Below, piece by piece: positions 1-9,075 of a stretch of 64,000 bases of DNA; the stretch's first letter is position 1; the number at the start of each line of letters is the position of its first letter. The notes under the pieces are model-generated. The model did no database searches, was not told where the DNA came from, and saw only the letters and a list, made by a program, of their open reading frames with translations. The translations under genes were made by a program, and so were the position numbers. The stretch comes from Cellulomonas cellasea (lineage in GTDB: Bacteria > Actinomycetota > Actinomycetes > Actinomycetales > Cellulomonadaceae): positions 186,001 to 250,000 of the forward strand of contig NZ_BJLR01000017.1 in assembly GCF_006538745.1 (NCBI RefSeq), given 5' to 3'.

Positions 1-545
1 AGGTCCTCGATCTCGAGCGCCGAGAGCGTGCCGCTGACCTCGTCGAGGCGCGACTTGTAGCGCTCGAGGGTCGCGAGCGCCTGGTTGGCGCGGGACAGGA
101 TCGTGTTGGAGTCCTCGAGCACGTGCCGCAGTCCGCCGACGTAGAGCGCGACGATGCGCATCGACGCCGAGACCGAGATGACGGGGAAGCCCGTCTGCTT
201 CGCGACGCGCTCGGCGGTGCGGTGGCGGGTGCCGGACTCGGTGGTCTCGATGGTCGAGTCGGGCAGGAGCTGGACCGCGGCGCGCACGATGTGCGAGACG
301 TCGTGGTCGACGACGATCGCGCCGTCCATCTTCGCGAGCTCGCGCAGGCGGGTCGAGGAGAACTCGACGTCCAGCACGAAGCCGCCCGAGCAGATCGACT
401 CGACGGTCGCGTCGTGACCCAGGACGATCAGCGCGTCCGTGCGTCCGCGCAGGATGCGCTCGAGCCCGTCGCGCAGCTCCCCTCCGGGCGCGACCGCGGC
501 GAGCGTGGTCCGCAGGAGGTCGTCCGGCGCGGGAGTGGTGGGCAC
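1..545 (-). CDS. disA: DisA, DNA integrity scanning diadenylate cyclase (N-terminal part)
   Basis: This is the first 181 residues of DisA, which makes cyclic di-AMP from two ATP and scans DNA for damage. The window edge cuts off the linker and DNA-binding part. Both signature motifs of the DAC domain are visible: DGA at residues 74-76 (in [11 protein letters not shown]) and RHR at 107-109 (in [11 protein letters not shown]). The segment ending [18 protein letters not shown] matches the start of the helical linker. The GTG at 545 was chosen because a TAGGAT box ends 7 nt upstream, the leaderless arrangement seen elsewhere in this window. It lies 137 bp downstream of radA on the same strand, the usual radA-disA order, and so may have its own promoter as well as read-through from radA. 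Confidence 0.96.
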   Translation of the reverse strand, partial: MPTTPAPDDLLRTTLAAVAPGGELRDGLERILRGRTDALIVLGHDATVESICSGGFVLDVEFSSTRLRELAKMDGAIVVDHDVSHIVRAAVQLLPDSTIETTESGTRHRTAERVAKQTGFPVISVSASMRIVALYVGGLRHVLEDSNTILSRANQALATLERYKSRLDEVSGTLSALEIED

Positions 546-552
546 GCGCGCG

Positions 553-558
553 ATCCTA
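553..558 (-). promoter_or_regulatory. -10 box of a leaderless disA promoter
   Basis: Reading the minus strand, TAGGAT is followed by 7 nt and then the GTG start of disA, with no ribosome binding site between. The spacing fits transcription beginning at the start codon. It is inferred from sequence only. Confidence 0.5.
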
Positions 559-682
559 CGCGGCCTGGGTGGTGACGAGGTGAAGGCCACGCGTGGGCCG
601 GGTGCGTCCGGACGGGTGACGGCGGGCGTCGCCGCCCCGGTGCGCGGGCCCACGGGCGCCGGGTGGTGGACCTCCTGCAGGC

Positions 683-2164
683 TCACGTGCGGCGGTCGCC
701 GGCGACGCCGGTCGCGCGGACGGCCTCCGCGAGGTCCGCGACCTCGAGCAGCTCGATGCCCGCGGGCGCGGTCCCGGGCTCGATGGACCCGGCCGGGACG
801 ACCGCGCGCGCGAAGCCGAGCCGGGCCGCCTCGGACAGCCGGCGCAGCACCCCGGTGACCGGGCGCAGCTCGCCCGCGAGGCCCACCTCGCCGAGCGCGA
901 CGAGCCCCCGCGGCAGCGCGACGTTCTCCCGGGAGCTCGCGGTCGCGAGGGCCAGCGCGAGGTCCGCGGACGGTTCGACGACCCGCGCACCCCCGACGGT
1001 CGAGACGTACACGTCCTGGTCGGCGAGCCGCGCGCCGACGCGCCGCTGGAGCACCGCGAGGACCATCGCGAGCCGGCTCGCGTCGACGCCGCTCGTGGTC
1101 CGGCGCGGGTTGGCGAGCATGCTCGGGGCGACGAGCGCCTGGATCTCGGTCGCGAGCGGCCGGCGGCCCTCGAGCGTCACGGTCACGCACGTGCCCGGCA
1201 CGTGGTGGCGCTCGTGCGAGACGAACAACCCGCTCGGGTCGGCGAGCCCGACGATGCCCGACTCCGACAGGTCGAAGCAGCCGACCTCGTCCGTCGGGCC
1301 GAAGCGGTTCTTGGTCGCGCGCAGCAGGCGCAGGCGTGAGTGGCGGTCGCCCTCGAACTGGCACACCACGTCGACGAGGTGCTCGAGCGTGCGCGGGCCG
1401 GCGACCGAGCCGTCCTTGGTCACGTGGCCGACGAGCACGACCGGCAGGTCCCGCTCCTTCGCGGCCGCGATGAGCGCCGCCGCGACCTCCCGGACCTGGC
1501 TCACGCCGCCCGCGGTGCCCTCGACCGCCGCGGAGGCGATTGTCTGCACCGAGTCGAGCACGAGCAGGTCGGGCGCGACGTGCTCGATGTGCCCGAGGAC
1601 CGTGCCGAGGTCCGTCTCCGCAGCGAGCAGCAGGCCGGGGTCGAGCGCGCCGATCCGCTCGGCACGCAGCCGCACCTGCCCGGCGGACTCCTCGCCCGTC
1701 ACGTAGAGGACCCGGCGCCCCGCGGGCCCGCCGCCGGCGGCCGGTCCCTCGGTGCCGCGCGCGACGCGGGAGGCGACGTCGAGCAGCAGGGTCGACTTGC
1801 CCACGCCCGGCTCCCCGGCGAGCAGCACGACGGCGCCAGGGACGAGCCCGCCGCCGAGCACGCGGTCGAGCTCGTCGACCCCGGTCGGCCGCGCGCGGCT
1901 CGCCTCGACGTCGATCTCCGCGATGGGCCGCGCGGGGTTGCGCGTCGGGGCGACGACCGACGTGCGCGGCGCGCCCCCGCCCGGTCCGGCGTCCTCGGTG
2001 ACGCTGCCCCACGCCTGGCACTCCCCGCAGCGCCCGGCCCACTTCGCGGTGGTCCAGCCGCACTCCGCGCAGCGGTACCCGGGCCGCGTCGCGCGTGCGG
2101 AGCGTCCGGTGGTCGACGTGCCGGCGGAGCCGGACGCGGTGCGCCGGACGGTCGAGGAGGTCAT
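683..2164 (-). CDS. radA: RadA/Sms, DNA repair ATPase
   Basis: RadA is a 493-residue RecA-like, branch-migrating ATPase that helps process recombination intermediates. In order there is an N-terminal four-cysteine zinc finger (C32, C35, C46, C49), a RecA-type core with Walker A GEPGVGKS (K123), the RadA-specific KNRFG motif at 285-289, and a C-terminal Lon-protease-like domain (about 350-480) containing [17 protein letters not shown]. Length is normal for the family. The ATG at 2164 lies 6 nt after a TAGCGT box, so it is probably translated from a leaderless message. Its neighbour downstream is disA. Confidence 0.97.
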   Translation of the reverse strand: MTSSTVRRTASGSAGTSTTGRSARATRPGYRCAECGWTTAKWAGRCGECQAWGSVTEDAGPGGGAPRTSVVAPTRNPARPIAEIDVEASRARPTGVDELDRVLGGGLVPGAVVLLAGEPGVGKSTLLLDVASRVARGTEGPAAGGGPAGRRVLYVTGEESAGQVRLRAERIGALDPGLLLAAETDLGTVLGHIEHVAPDLLVLDSVQTIASAAVEGTAGGVSQVREVAAALIAAAKERDLPVVLVGHVTKDGSVAGPRTLEHLVDVVCQFEGDRHSRLRLLRATKNRFGPTDEVGCFDLSESGIVGLADPSGLFVSHERHHVPGTCVTVTLEGRRPLATEIQALVAPSMLANPRRTTSGVDASRLAMVLAVLQRRVGARLADQDVYVSTVGGARVVEPSADLALALATASSRENVALPRGLVALGEVGLAGELRPVTGVLRRLSEAARLGFARAVVPAGSIEPGTAPAGIELLEVADLAEAVRATGVAGDRRT

Positions 2165-2170
2165 GCGGGC

Positions 2171-2176
2171 ACGCTA
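2171..2176 (-). promoter_or_regulatory. -10 box of a leaderless radA promoter
   Basis: TAGCGT on the minus strand is separated from the radA ATG by exactly 6 nt, leaving no room for a Shine-Dalgarno sequence. Confidence 0.55.
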
Positions 2177-2275
2177 GACGCCGCCGCCCACACGCCCGCC
2201 CGACGCGCCGCCGGCCCTCCGCCGGACCGCCACCCCGGCGGAGCAGCGGTGCGCTGGGCGTGCCGGCCCCGCCAG

Positions 2276-2281
2276 TAGGCT
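2276..2281 (+). promoter_or_regulatory. Putative -10 box for the gene at 2341
   Basis: TAGGCT lies about 60 nt upstream of the ATG at 2341, in the divergent region between radA and this gene. Unlike the leaderless cases here, the gene has a proper ribosome binding site (GGGGAGA), so a short leader is expected. No clear -35 hexamer is visible. Confidence 0.4.
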
Positions 2282-2340
2282 GCCGTGCGAACCGACCTGC
2301 GCGACGCCGCGGGGCCGATCGCGCAGCAGGGGAGACGCCC

Positions 2341-3153
2341 ATGAGCACCACCGGACCCAGCGGCGAGCAGCGGCGCAACCTGCCGCAGCCCCCGCCGTCG
2401 TCCACCGGCTCGGCCTCGCCCACCCCGGGCCGCGCCGAGGCCGGCACCCCGGGCGCACCGCTGCCGCAGGCGGAGGGTCGCCTGGGCCCGAACGACCCCG
2501 CGCCGGACGCCCCGGCCGACGCCGACGCGCGCCGCCGGAAGCTGCTCCTGATCGGCGGCGCCGTCGTGGCGGTGCTCGTCCTCGTGGGAGTCCTGATCGC
2601 GGTCCTCACCGGCGGCGACGACGAGGCGGCGCCCGCGCCCGCCGCGGAGACCGTGACGCTCGCGTCGCCCACGCCGACCGCGCAGCCCGTGGCCCGCACC
2701 TCGACGACGGCGTTCGCCGTGGCGCTCCCGCTCTCGGTGCTCCAGTACGCGCTCGCGGCGTCGGGCCCCGAGGACGCGTGGCTCGCGGCCGGCGCGCTCG
2801 AGGCCTACACCGAGACCTACACGGACGGCGGGTCGGCCCAGGTCGTCGTGCAGTCCGGCCAGTGGGAGACGCCCCAGGAGGCCGCGGCGCAGGTCGCGAC
2901 GCTCGCCGCCGCGCTGCCCGCCGGCATCCCCGCGGACGCGTCCGCGAGCCCGACGCCCGGCGCGACGACGGCGCCCGCGCCCCTCCCGCAGACCGGCGAG
3001 GTCGTCGTGGACGGCCAGCCGGTCGGCACGTTCACGATCGTCGACGCGGGCGACGGCACGGGCGTCGCGCTCTGGTCGAACGGCACGACGGTCTTCCGGG
3101 CGACCGCTCCCGTCGCGCAGGTCCGGGACGTGTACGCGGCGTTCCCGCTCTGA
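2341..3153 (+). CDS. Single-pass membrane protein with Pro/Ala-rich extracytoplasmic region, unknown function
   Basis: The product is 270 residues. It has a disordered cytoplasmic Pro/Ser/Thr/Gly-rich N-terminus (about 1-65), one transmembrane helix (about 68-90, [20 protein letters not shown]), then an extracytoplasmic domain beginning with an acidic/Ala-Pro linker. The folded part (about 115-270) is Ala/Val-rich without a recognisable catalytic motif. The frame is open further upstream, but ATG 2341 is preceded at good spacing by GGGGAGA and is taken as the start. It is divergent from radA and convergent with the mannanase gene. No family was recognised, so no function is assigned. Confidence 0.8.
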   Translation: MSTTGPSGEQRRNLPQPPPSSTGSASPTPGRAEAGTPGAPLPQAEGRLGPNDPAPDAPADADARRRKLLLIGGAVVAVLVLVGVLIAVLTGGDDEAAPAPAAETVTLASPTPTAQPVARTSTTAFAVALPLSVLQYALAASGPEDAWLAAGALEAYTETYTDGGSAQVVVQSGQWETPQEAAAQVATLAAALPAGIPADASASPTPGATTAPAPLPQTGEVVVDGQPVGTFTIVDAGDGTGVALWSNGTTVFRATAPVAQVRDVYAAFPL

Positions 3154-3290
3154 CGGAACGGGCACCGGCCGGTCTGTCCCGCCGCGCGGGCGCCGCGTCC
3201 CCGCGCACGGCCGGGGCGCCGGTCCTGTGCGGACCGACGCCCCGGCGGACGTGCGGAGCGCGCCCTCGCGGGCGTACGGGGCGACGAGGG

Positions 3291-6200
3291 TCAGCGGGCC
3301 TCGACGGTGTCGAGGACGTGCCCGCCCTCGTTGAGGTAGACGTTGAAGCCGCGCACGTCGTCGAGCATCGCCGCGCACTCGGCGGTGAGCGTCGTCAGGT
3401 CGAAGACGAGCGCGTCCTCGCCGGTCCGCGGCTCCGAGGTCCACCCGGCCTCGGCCGTCTCGCACCACTGCCAGCTCCCGCCGAGCTTGAGCGCGAGCTT
3501 CGGGTTGACGCCGGCGGTCTCGACGACGTCCATCCGGATCTCGGTGCGCCCGGTGAGGTCGGGGAGCGCCGCGTCGACCCCGAACCAGCCGCCGCCGGCC
3601 GGGCTCGTGACGGCGATCCGCCCCGCGTCCGCCGCGACGGGTCCGGCGCCGGTCCAGCCCTGGGCGCCGTCCTCGAAGTCGAACAGCGGGACCGACTCCA
3701 CGGGCGGCTCGGGCAGGCGGGCGTAGCGGTGGAGGAACGCCGCGAGCTCGCCCCGGTTCACGTTCCCGGTCGGCTTGAACGTGCCGTACGGGTACCCGGG
3801 CATGATCCCGGTGCTCGCCGCCCACTCGATCGCCGCCCACTCCGCGCGCGTCGGCCGGACGTCCTTGAACGTCTGGGTGCCGGGCTCGGGGACCTCGCCG
3901 GTGCCGCGCAGCGCGTAGAGCACGGCCGCGACGGTCTGGCGGGCGACGGTGCTGCCGGGACGGAACTTGGTGTACCCGTCGCCGCGCAGGTACCCGGTCG
4001 ACGCGAGCCACTCGATCGCCTCGTACGCCGGGTGCGTCGCCGGGACGTCCGCGAAGGTGGGCGTCTCCGGGGCGGTGAACTCCGGGTCGACGAGCGCGTG
4101 CAGGAACGTCGCGAGCGTCTCGCGCGTCACCTTGGCCGAGGGCCGGTAGGTGCCGTCGGGCCAGCCCGTCGCGATCCCGGCCCGCTCGGCCCAGGCGATC
4201 TCCGCGAAGTACGGGTGGTTCGCATCGACGTCCGTGAAGCCGGACGACGCCACGCCGGTCGCGCGGATCTCGTCGAACACGATGCTGCCGGACCTCACGC
4301 CGGCGGCCGGCTCCTCGTTGACGTACACGTTGAACTGCGTGATCTTCGCGAGCTCGTCGTGCGTGAGCCGCCGGTCCGCGTTGGACGTGTCCCACGGGGC
4401 CGGGCGCCAGTCCTCGAACGGGATCGTGACGACCTGCGCGTCCGTCCCGGCGAGCGACGGGTAGGCCTCGAACGACACGCCGTCGGCGACGAGCTGGAGG
4501 ACCATCCGGTTGTCGGAGCCGTCGGGGCGGACCCAGATCGACAGCTCGGAGAACCGCGTCCAGTCGCCCGAGAACTTCTTGATGATCCCGGTGTACGTCT
4601 GCGACGTGAAGTCGTAGTCGAGCCGGAGCGCCTTCTCGCCGCCGCCGACCTCACCGGTCTCGAGCGAGATCGTGTTGACGCCCGCGGTCGAGAACTCGGC
4701 GCGCAGGGCCTCGTCGTCGCCGTAGCCCTCGAAGTCGTCGACCACGCCGGGCGCGAGCACCGGGCGCGCGCCGAGGATGACCGTCGAGCTCGCGGTCAGC
4801 GGCTCGGAGCCCGCGACCTCGACCGTCACGTGCACGGTGTGCGTGCTGTTGTCGAGCTGCTCGGGCGTGAGCGTCCACGCCGCCGAGAGGTAGCCGTCGT
4901 CGTCGAGCGCGAGCGCGTGGCGCGTGGCGTCGTCGTCGACCGTGAACCACGCGGCGGTCGCCTCGCCGCCCACGAGCTTCGCCCGCACGACGGCGGGGGA
5001 GGCGGTGATCCGCTGGCCGGCCGCCGGGGTCACGACGTGCGCGAACGGCGCGTGCTCGGTGGTCTCGACGGTCCGCCCGTAGACGTCCGCGAGGTCGAGG
5101 TCGTCCGCGAAGAAGCTGAACGGGTCGGCCTCGAACGCCTGGAAGTCCGGCAGCATCTCGTGCGGGGGCAGGTCGCCCGTCGCGGGGTAGGGGATCGCGG
5201 GGCGCAGCGGGTCGAAGTTCGCCCACGTCGGCATGTACGCGCTGCGCGACGCCTTCGGGTCCGCCTCGATCGCGTCGAGCAGGTCCGTGAACCAGGTCAG
5301 GTTGACGCCCTCGCCGTTGGCGCGCAGCTTGCCGCCCGTCGGGCCGAACTCCGTGAACGCCGAGATCTTGCCCTTGGCGTCGGCGATGTCCGCGATCATC
5401 GCGAGGTCCTGGACGACGCCGTTGAGCCACGCGCTGCTGTCGGCCGTGGTGCTGCCGTCGTAGTTGTCGTAGCCGAGGATGTCGACGTACGCGTCGCCGG
5501 GGTACGTGCGCATGTACACGTCGTCGACGCCGCCGAAGCTGCCGCCTGGGGAGTAGGCGTAGAGGAAGTTGCTCACGCCCTTGGTGTCGCGCAGGTACTC
5601 GACGGTGTACCGCCAGAGCTCGACGAACTCGCCGGGGGTCGCGTGCGCCGCGCCCCACCAGAACCACGAGCCGGCGTTCTCGTGCCACGGCCGGAAGATG
5701 ATCGGGATGAGGTCGCCCTCGGCGTCGCGCGTCTGGTCCGCGACCGCGGCGATGTTGTCGAGGTACGCGTTGAGCTCCGCGTGCTTCGGGCCGCCCGGCA
5801 GGATCGCCGTGACCGTGTTGCCCTCGGTGTCGTAGAAGTCGTTGCCGGTGACGAAGTTGTTCATGTGCGCGCTGATGGTGTTGATGCCGCCGAACGCGTG
5901 CGCCTTCTCCATGTAGTCGGCGAACACCGCGATGTTCTGCTCGACGGGGGCGCCGAGGACGCCGGGCTTCTCGCGGCCCTCGAGGATGAGCGTGTCCCAC
6001 CCGAAGACGGCCGGGAAGTCGCCGACGGCGGCCTCGACGTCGGAGCGCGTGCCGTCGGGCGGGTCGCCGACCGTGACGCCGAACGACGTCGTGTGCTGGT
6101 GGCCGAACAGGATGCCCTCGCCGCGCACGTCACGCAGGAACGAGAAGAGCGACCGGGTCTCGGGGGTGGCCCCGGGGTCGACGATGGTCGCGGTCTCCGC

Positions 6201-6326
6201 GACGGGGGCGGTCGGCGCGACGGGTGCGGCCTGGGCCGGGAGCGTCGCCGTCAGACCTCCGACGGCTGCGGCGGCGACCGCTGCCGTCAGGGCGCGCCCG
6301 CGGCGCGCCAGGGTCGGGTTCCTCAT
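3291..6326 (-). CDS. man26A: Secreted, cell-wall-anchored beta-mannanase: GH26, CBM23-like, three SLH modules
   Basis: This 1011-residue enzyme cleaves beta-1,4-mannan outside the cell. It has a signal peptide ending near ALPAQAA (about 33). The GH26 domain (about 50-420) carries the acid/base Glu216 in RPWHENAGSWFWWG and the nucleophile Glu326 in AFTEFGPTGG. After an Ig-like linker comes a mannan-binding module like CBM23 (about 530-690), three SLH repeats (about 695-870) that should hold the enzyme to the wall, and a C-terminal module (881-1011). The order matches Cellulomonas fimi Man26A. The ATG at 6326 has GGAGG at ideal spacing. The C-terminal module shares the FNVY-[VL]-NE signature with the CBM and may be a diverged duplicate of it. 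No other mannan-utilisation gene is adjacent. Confidence 0.95.
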   Translation of the reverse strand: MRNPTLARRGRALTAAVAAAAVGGLTATLPAQAAPVAPTAPVAETATIVDPGATPETRSLFSFLRDVRGEGILFGHQHTTSFGVTVGDPPDGTRSDVEAAVGDFPAVFGWDTLILEGREKPGVLGAPVEQNIAVFADYMEKAHAFGGINTISAHMNNFVTGNDFYDTEGNTVTAILPGGPKHAELNAYLDNIAAVADQTRDAEGDLIPIIFRPWHENAGSWFWWGAAHATPGEFVELWRYTVEYLRDTKGVSNFLYAYSPGGSFGGVDDVYMRTYPGDAYVDILGYDNYDGSTTADSSAWLNGVVQDLAMIADIADAKGKISAFTEFGPTGGKLRANGEGVNLTWFTDLLDAIEADPKASRSAYMPTWANFDPLRPAIPYPATGDLPPHEMLPDFQAFEADPFSFFADDLDLADVYGRTVETTEHAPFAHVVTPAAGQRITASPAVVRAKLVGGEATAAWFTVDDDATRHALALDDDGYLSAAWTLTPEQLDNSTHTVHVTVEVAGSEPLTASSTVILGARPVLAPGVVDDFEGYGDDEALRAEFSTAGVNTISLETGEVGGGEKALRLDYDFTSQTYTGIIKKFSGDWTRFSELSIWVRPDGSDNRMVLQLVADGVSFEAYPSLAGTDAQVVTIPFEDWRPAPWDTSNADRRLTHDELAKITQFNVYVNEEPAAGVRSGSIVFDEIRATGVASSGFTDVDANHPYFAEIAWAERAGIATGWPDGTYRPSAKVTRETLATFLHALVDPEFTAPETPTFADVPATHPAYEAIEWLASTGYLRGDGYTKFRPGSTVARQTVAAVLYALRGTGEVPEPGTQTFKDVRPTRAEWAAIEWAASTGIMPGYPYGTFKPTGNVNRGELAAFLHRYARLPEPPVESVPLFDFEDGAQGWTGAGPVAADAGRIAVTSPAGGGWFGVDAALPDLTGRTEIRMDVVETAGVNPKLALKLGGSWQWCETAEAGWTSEPRTGEDALVFDLTTLTAECAAMLDDVRGFNVYLNEGGHVLDTVEAR

Positions 6327-6391
6327 TGAACCTCCAGGTGGTCACCGCACCGCGCGCACGCACGGTGCGGCCTCGCGAACGAGGCTTTGTG

Positions 6392-6397
6392 AAGTTA
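6392..6397 (-). promoter_or_regulatory. Putative -10 box of the mannanase gene
   Basis: TAACTT on the minus strand lies about 65 nt upstream of the mannanase ATG. Between them a small stem-loop (CCTCG-CGAA-CGAGG, 6371-6384) lies in the predicted leader. The 6327-6490 gap is otherwise without genes, and no LacI-type cellulase operator could be identified with confidence. Confidence 0.35.
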
Positions 6398-6490
6398 CCG
6401 AAGAAAGTCCGCGATAGCGAGGTCCCGGTCGGGACGAATCGGTTCAGGCGTCCGGCGTCCGGCGGCGGCAGTCCGTCAACGGCCCCCGGG

Positions 6491-7054
6491 TCAGGCGTCG
6501 ACGAACGCCCGGAGGGCCTCGCGCGACAGCGGACGGTCGGCGTACACGAGCCGCACCGCCGCGGGGTCGGGGTTCCCGGCGTCCGGGCCGCGCCAGGCCA
6601 GCGTGAGCCCGGCGCGCTCCGCGGTGCGGCGCGACGCCTCGTTGTGCTCGAGCAGGTACGCGACCACGGGGAGCTCCGGGCGCACGTGCTCCGCGGCCTC
6701 GAGCGCCGCCCCGACGAGCTCCCGGGCGTAGCCCCGCCCCCACGCCGTCGGCGCGAGACGGTAGTAGAGGTTCCACGCGAGGCCGGCGCGCAGGCTGCAC
6801 CCGCCGATCCCGACGATCCCTGCGGCCGCGTCGTCGCGGCGCCGGGCGGTCCAGTAGTCGAGCCCGTGCTCCTGCCACGCCGAGGCGATCCGGTGCACGA
6901 GCGCCTCCGTCGTGGCGAGCTCGACGTACCGGCCCGAGGGGAAGTGGGTCCAGACCGCCGGGTCCGCGTGCAGCGCGTGCAGCTCCGCGAGCTCCGACGT
7001 GGTCGTCGCGGTCAGCCGGAGCCGGTCGGTCGTCACCTCGGTGGGTCCGTGCAC
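6491..7054 (-). CDS. GNAT N-acetyltransferase, RimJ/RimL type
   Basis: A 187-residue acetyl-CoA-dependent acetyltransferase. The N-terminal strand VTTDRLRLTATT is typical of RimJ/RimL-like proteins, and the acetyl-CoA binding loop is in AWGRGYARELVGAALEAA (about 108-125). An NEASRRTAERAGL segment follows, where these proteins place their late conserved motif. The frame is open a little further upstream (to 7072), but the GTG at 7054 is preceded by a TAACCT box at 7 nt and no ribosome binding site, so it is taken as a leaderless start. The substrate cannot be deduced. Confidence 0.87.
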   Translation of the reverse strand: MHGPTEVTTDRLRLTATTTSELAELHALHADPAVWTHFPSGRYVELATTEALVHRIASAWQEHGLDYWTARRRDDAAAGIVGIGGCSLRAGLAWNLYYRLAPTAWGRGYARELVGAALEAAEHVRPELPVVAYLLEHNEASRRTAERAGLTLAWRGPDAGNPDPAAVRLVYADRPLSREALRAFVDA

Positions 7055-7061
7055 GGGCGAG

Positions 7062-7067
7062 AGGTTA
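7062..7067 (-). promoter_or_regulatory. -10 box of a leaderless promoter for the RimJ/RimL-like gene
   Basis: TAACCT on the minus strand is followed by 7 nt and the GTG start at 7054. This spacing decided between two in-frame GTG/ATG starts. Confidence 0.5.
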
Positions 7068-7120
7068 CCCACGTCCTCTGCGGGCCCGGAGCGGGGGTTC
7101 GAGACCCGGGCTCAGCCCCG

Positions 7121-7855
7121 TCACGGGGCCGGCTTGAGCACGTACCCGGCGCCGCGCAGCGTGTGGATCATCGGCTCGTGCCCGGCGTCGATCTTGCGCC
7201 GCAGGTAGGAGACGTAGAGCTCGACGATGTTGGCCTGGCCGCCGAAGTCGTACTGCCACACGCGGTCGAGGATCTGCGCCTTGGACAGCACGCGCCGCGG
7301 GTTGCGCATGAAGTAGCGGAGCAGCTCGAACTCCGTCGCGGTGAGCCGGACGTCACGGCCCGCCCGAGAGACCTCGTGGCTGTCCTCGTCGAGGAGCAGG
7401 TCGCCGACGACGAGCACGGCCTCCTCGCGCTGGTCGACCGCCCCCGCGCGGCGCAGGAGCGCGCGCAGCCGGGCCACGACCTCCTCGAGGCTGAACGGCT
7501 TCGTCACGTAGTCGTCGCCGCCCGCGGTCAGCCCGGCGACACGGTCCTCGACGGCGTCCTTCGCGGTGAGGAACAGCACGGGCACGTACGGGTGCGACGT
7601 GCGGATGCGGCGTAGCACCTCGAGGCCCGAGACGTCGGGCAGCATGATGTCGAGCACGATCACGTCGGGCTCGAGCCGGCGCGCGTCCGCGACCGCCGCC
7701 TGCCCCGTCAGCGCGGACTCGACCTGCCAGCCCTCGTAGCGCAGCGCCGTCGAGAGCAGCTCCGCGAGCAGGGGCTCGTCGTCGACGACGAGCGCGCGCA
7801 CGGCGGTCCCGTCGGCACGGGTCAGGGGGTCGCGCCGGGGCGTCGTGAGCGTCAT
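7121..7855 (-). CDS. OmpR/PhoB-family response regulator (orphan)
   Basis: A 244-residue two-component regulator. The receiver domain (about 20-135) has the acidic pair D25-D26, phospho-acceptor D69 in VIVLDIMLPD, and the conserved Lys in YVTKPFSLEE. The C-terminal winged-helix DNA-binding domain (about 150-242) includes LTATEFELLRYFMRNPRRVL and ends with the usual IHTLRGAGYVLK. The open frame extends to 7948, but the Met at 7855 gives a normal N-terminus. No histidine kinase lies on either side: upstream is a divergent PAP2 gene and downstream an acetyltransferase. Its partner kinase is therefore elsewhere, or it is an orphan. Confidence 0.93.
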   Translation of the reverse strand: MTLTTPRRDPLTRADGTAVRALVVDDEPLLAELLSTALRYEGWQVESALTGQAAVADARRLEPDVIVLDIMLPDVSGLEVLRRIRTSHPYVPVLFLTAKDAVEDRVAGLTAGGDDYVTKPFSLEEVVARLRALLRRAGAVDQREEAVLVVGDLLLDEDSHEVSRAGRDVRLTATEFELLRYFMRNPRRVLSKAQILDRVWQYDFGGQANIVELYVSYLRRKIDAGHEPMIHTLRGAGYVLKPAP

Positions 7856-7967
7856 GGGCCCCAGCGTGCGCGGGCTGCCTGTGCCCTCTCTGACGGGAGC
7901 CTGTGAACGTGCTGTGGGCTCGGGCCGCCCGGGCGCTCCCCGGCGCACGAGGGCGCCGGACGTCGCC

Positions 7968-7973
7968 TACCGT
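7968..7973 (+). promoter_or_regulatory. -10 box of a leaderless promoter for the PAP2 gene
   Basis: TACCGT is followed by 6 nt and the GTG at 7980. The open frame extends 45 codons further upstream, so this box is the main evidence for the chosen start. Confidence 0.5.
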
Positions 7974-7979
7974 GGGGCC

Positions 7980-8948
7980 GTGCCCAGTGCGAGCCCACCC
8001 CGAGAGCGGCCCCTCGGCCGCGCCCCGAGCGACGTGCCCCGCGGTCCCCGCCGCTCGAGCAGCCTGCCCGGCGTCCTCGTCGCGGTCGTCGCGCTGCTCG
8101 GCGTCGTCGCGACGTGGCGCGTCTTCGTCGACACCTGGGCCGGCCAGTGGACCGAGGAGGCCGTGCTGCGCGGCGCCGAGTACGGGCAGGGCGCGCTGTG
8201 GACCGTCGCCGAGCCGGTGCTCGACGTGGTCTCCGTCAGCTACATCGCGCTCGTGCTCGTCACGGCGATGCTCATCGCGGTGTTCCGCCGGCGGTGGGCG
8301 CTCGCCATCCAGGTCGTCGTGCTCGTCGCCGGCTCGAACATCACGACCCAGCTCATCAAGCGGGTCGTCACCGACCGCCCCGACCTCGGGGTCCCCGGGC
8401 CGGGGATGAACGCGCTGCCGAGCGGGCACACGACCGCCGCCGCCTCCGTCTCGGCGGTCCTCGTGCTCGTCGTCCCGCCCCGGGTCCGGCCGTGGGCCGC
8501 GGCGCTCGGCGCGGGGTACACCGCGGCGACGGGCGTCTCGACGCTCGTCGGGCAGTGGCACCGGCCGAGCGACGTCATGGCGGCGGTGCTCGTCGTGCTG
8601 TTCTGGAGCTGCGTCACCTGCGTGCTCGTCGCGCGCCACCCCGGCGTCCCCGGCGACTCCCCGCGGACCGCGACCGGCGAGATCGCGATCGCGCGGAGCC
8701 CGCGATCGTCGGTCGCCGGCTCCCGGACCGGGGCGCTGCTGCTCGGGATCGCGGGGATCGCGGCCGCCGTCCCGTCCGCGCTGTCGCTGCGGCGCACCTG
8801 GGTCCGGGCAGGCGAGCTCGAGGCGCGCGCCGACCTGCTGACCGCGTACGCGGGCGCGGTGCTCGGGGTGGTCGCCGTGAGCGCGCTCGCGTTCGCGGTC
8901 CTCCTGGTCGTGCGGCACGCCGCTACCTCGCGCGTCGAGGCTCCTTGA
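7980..8948 (+). CDS. PAP2-family membrane phosphatase
   Basis: A 322-residue membrane protein of the phosphatidic acid phosphatase type 2 superfamily, which dephosphorylates lipid phosphates such as undecaprenyl pyrophosphate or phosphatidic acid on the outer face of the membrane. The three phosphatase motifs are visible: KRVVTDRPD, PSGHTTAAAS and a QWHRPSDV motif with the catalytic His and Asp. About six hydrophobic segments are spread through the protein, with an extra helix pair at the C-terminus. The GTG at 7980 is supported by the TACCGT box 6 nt before it. It is divergent from the response regulator and ends just ahead of the topA promoter. Confidence 0.88.
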   Translation: MPSASPPRERPLGRAPSDVPRGPRRSSSLPGVLVAVVALLGVVATWRVFVDTWAGQWTEEAVLRGAEYGQGALWTVAEPVLDVVSVSYIALVLVTAMLIAVFRRRWALAIQVVVLVAGSNITTQLIKRVVTDRPDLGVPGPGMNALPSGHTTAAASVSAVLVLVVPPRVRPWAAALGAGYTAATGVSTLVGQWHRPSDVMAAVLVVLFWSCVTCVLVARHPGVPGDSPRTATGEIAIARSPRSSVAGSRTGALLLGIAGIAAAVPSALSLRRTWVRAGELEARADLLTAYAGAVLGVVAVSALAFAVLLVVRHAATSRVEAP

Positions 8949-8958
8949 CGCAAGGTCG

Positions 8959-8964
8959 TAGAGT
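8959..8964 (+). promoter_or_regulatory. Putative -10 box of topA
   Basis: TAGAGT lies 111 nt upstream of the topA ATG, giving a leader of about 105 nt. The TTGACG at 8945-8950 is only 8 bp from it and cannot serve as the matching -35. Confidence 0.45.
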
Positions 8965-9075
8965 GCCGGGGCGACGGTGTCGACGCACGCGCCGGCCCGG
9001 CGCGGGGCGACGACCGTCCGCCACCGGGGGCACGGCCTGCGAACCGTCCCCCACCCCACGAGGAAGCAGGAACGC

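Noticed and set aside
123-575. Plus-strand frame at the left edge
   Set aside because: It is antisense to disA, whose DGA and RHR motifs are clear on the minus strand.
2778-6329. A 1183-codon plus-strand open frame opposite the mannanase gene
   Set aside because: Its product is Arg/Gly/Val/Asp-rich without any fold signature and mirrors the codons of the real gene; it is a high-GC shadow.
8945-8950. TTGACG as the -35 of topA
   Set aside because: It is only 8 bp from the TAGAGT box, far short of the usual 17 +/- 1.
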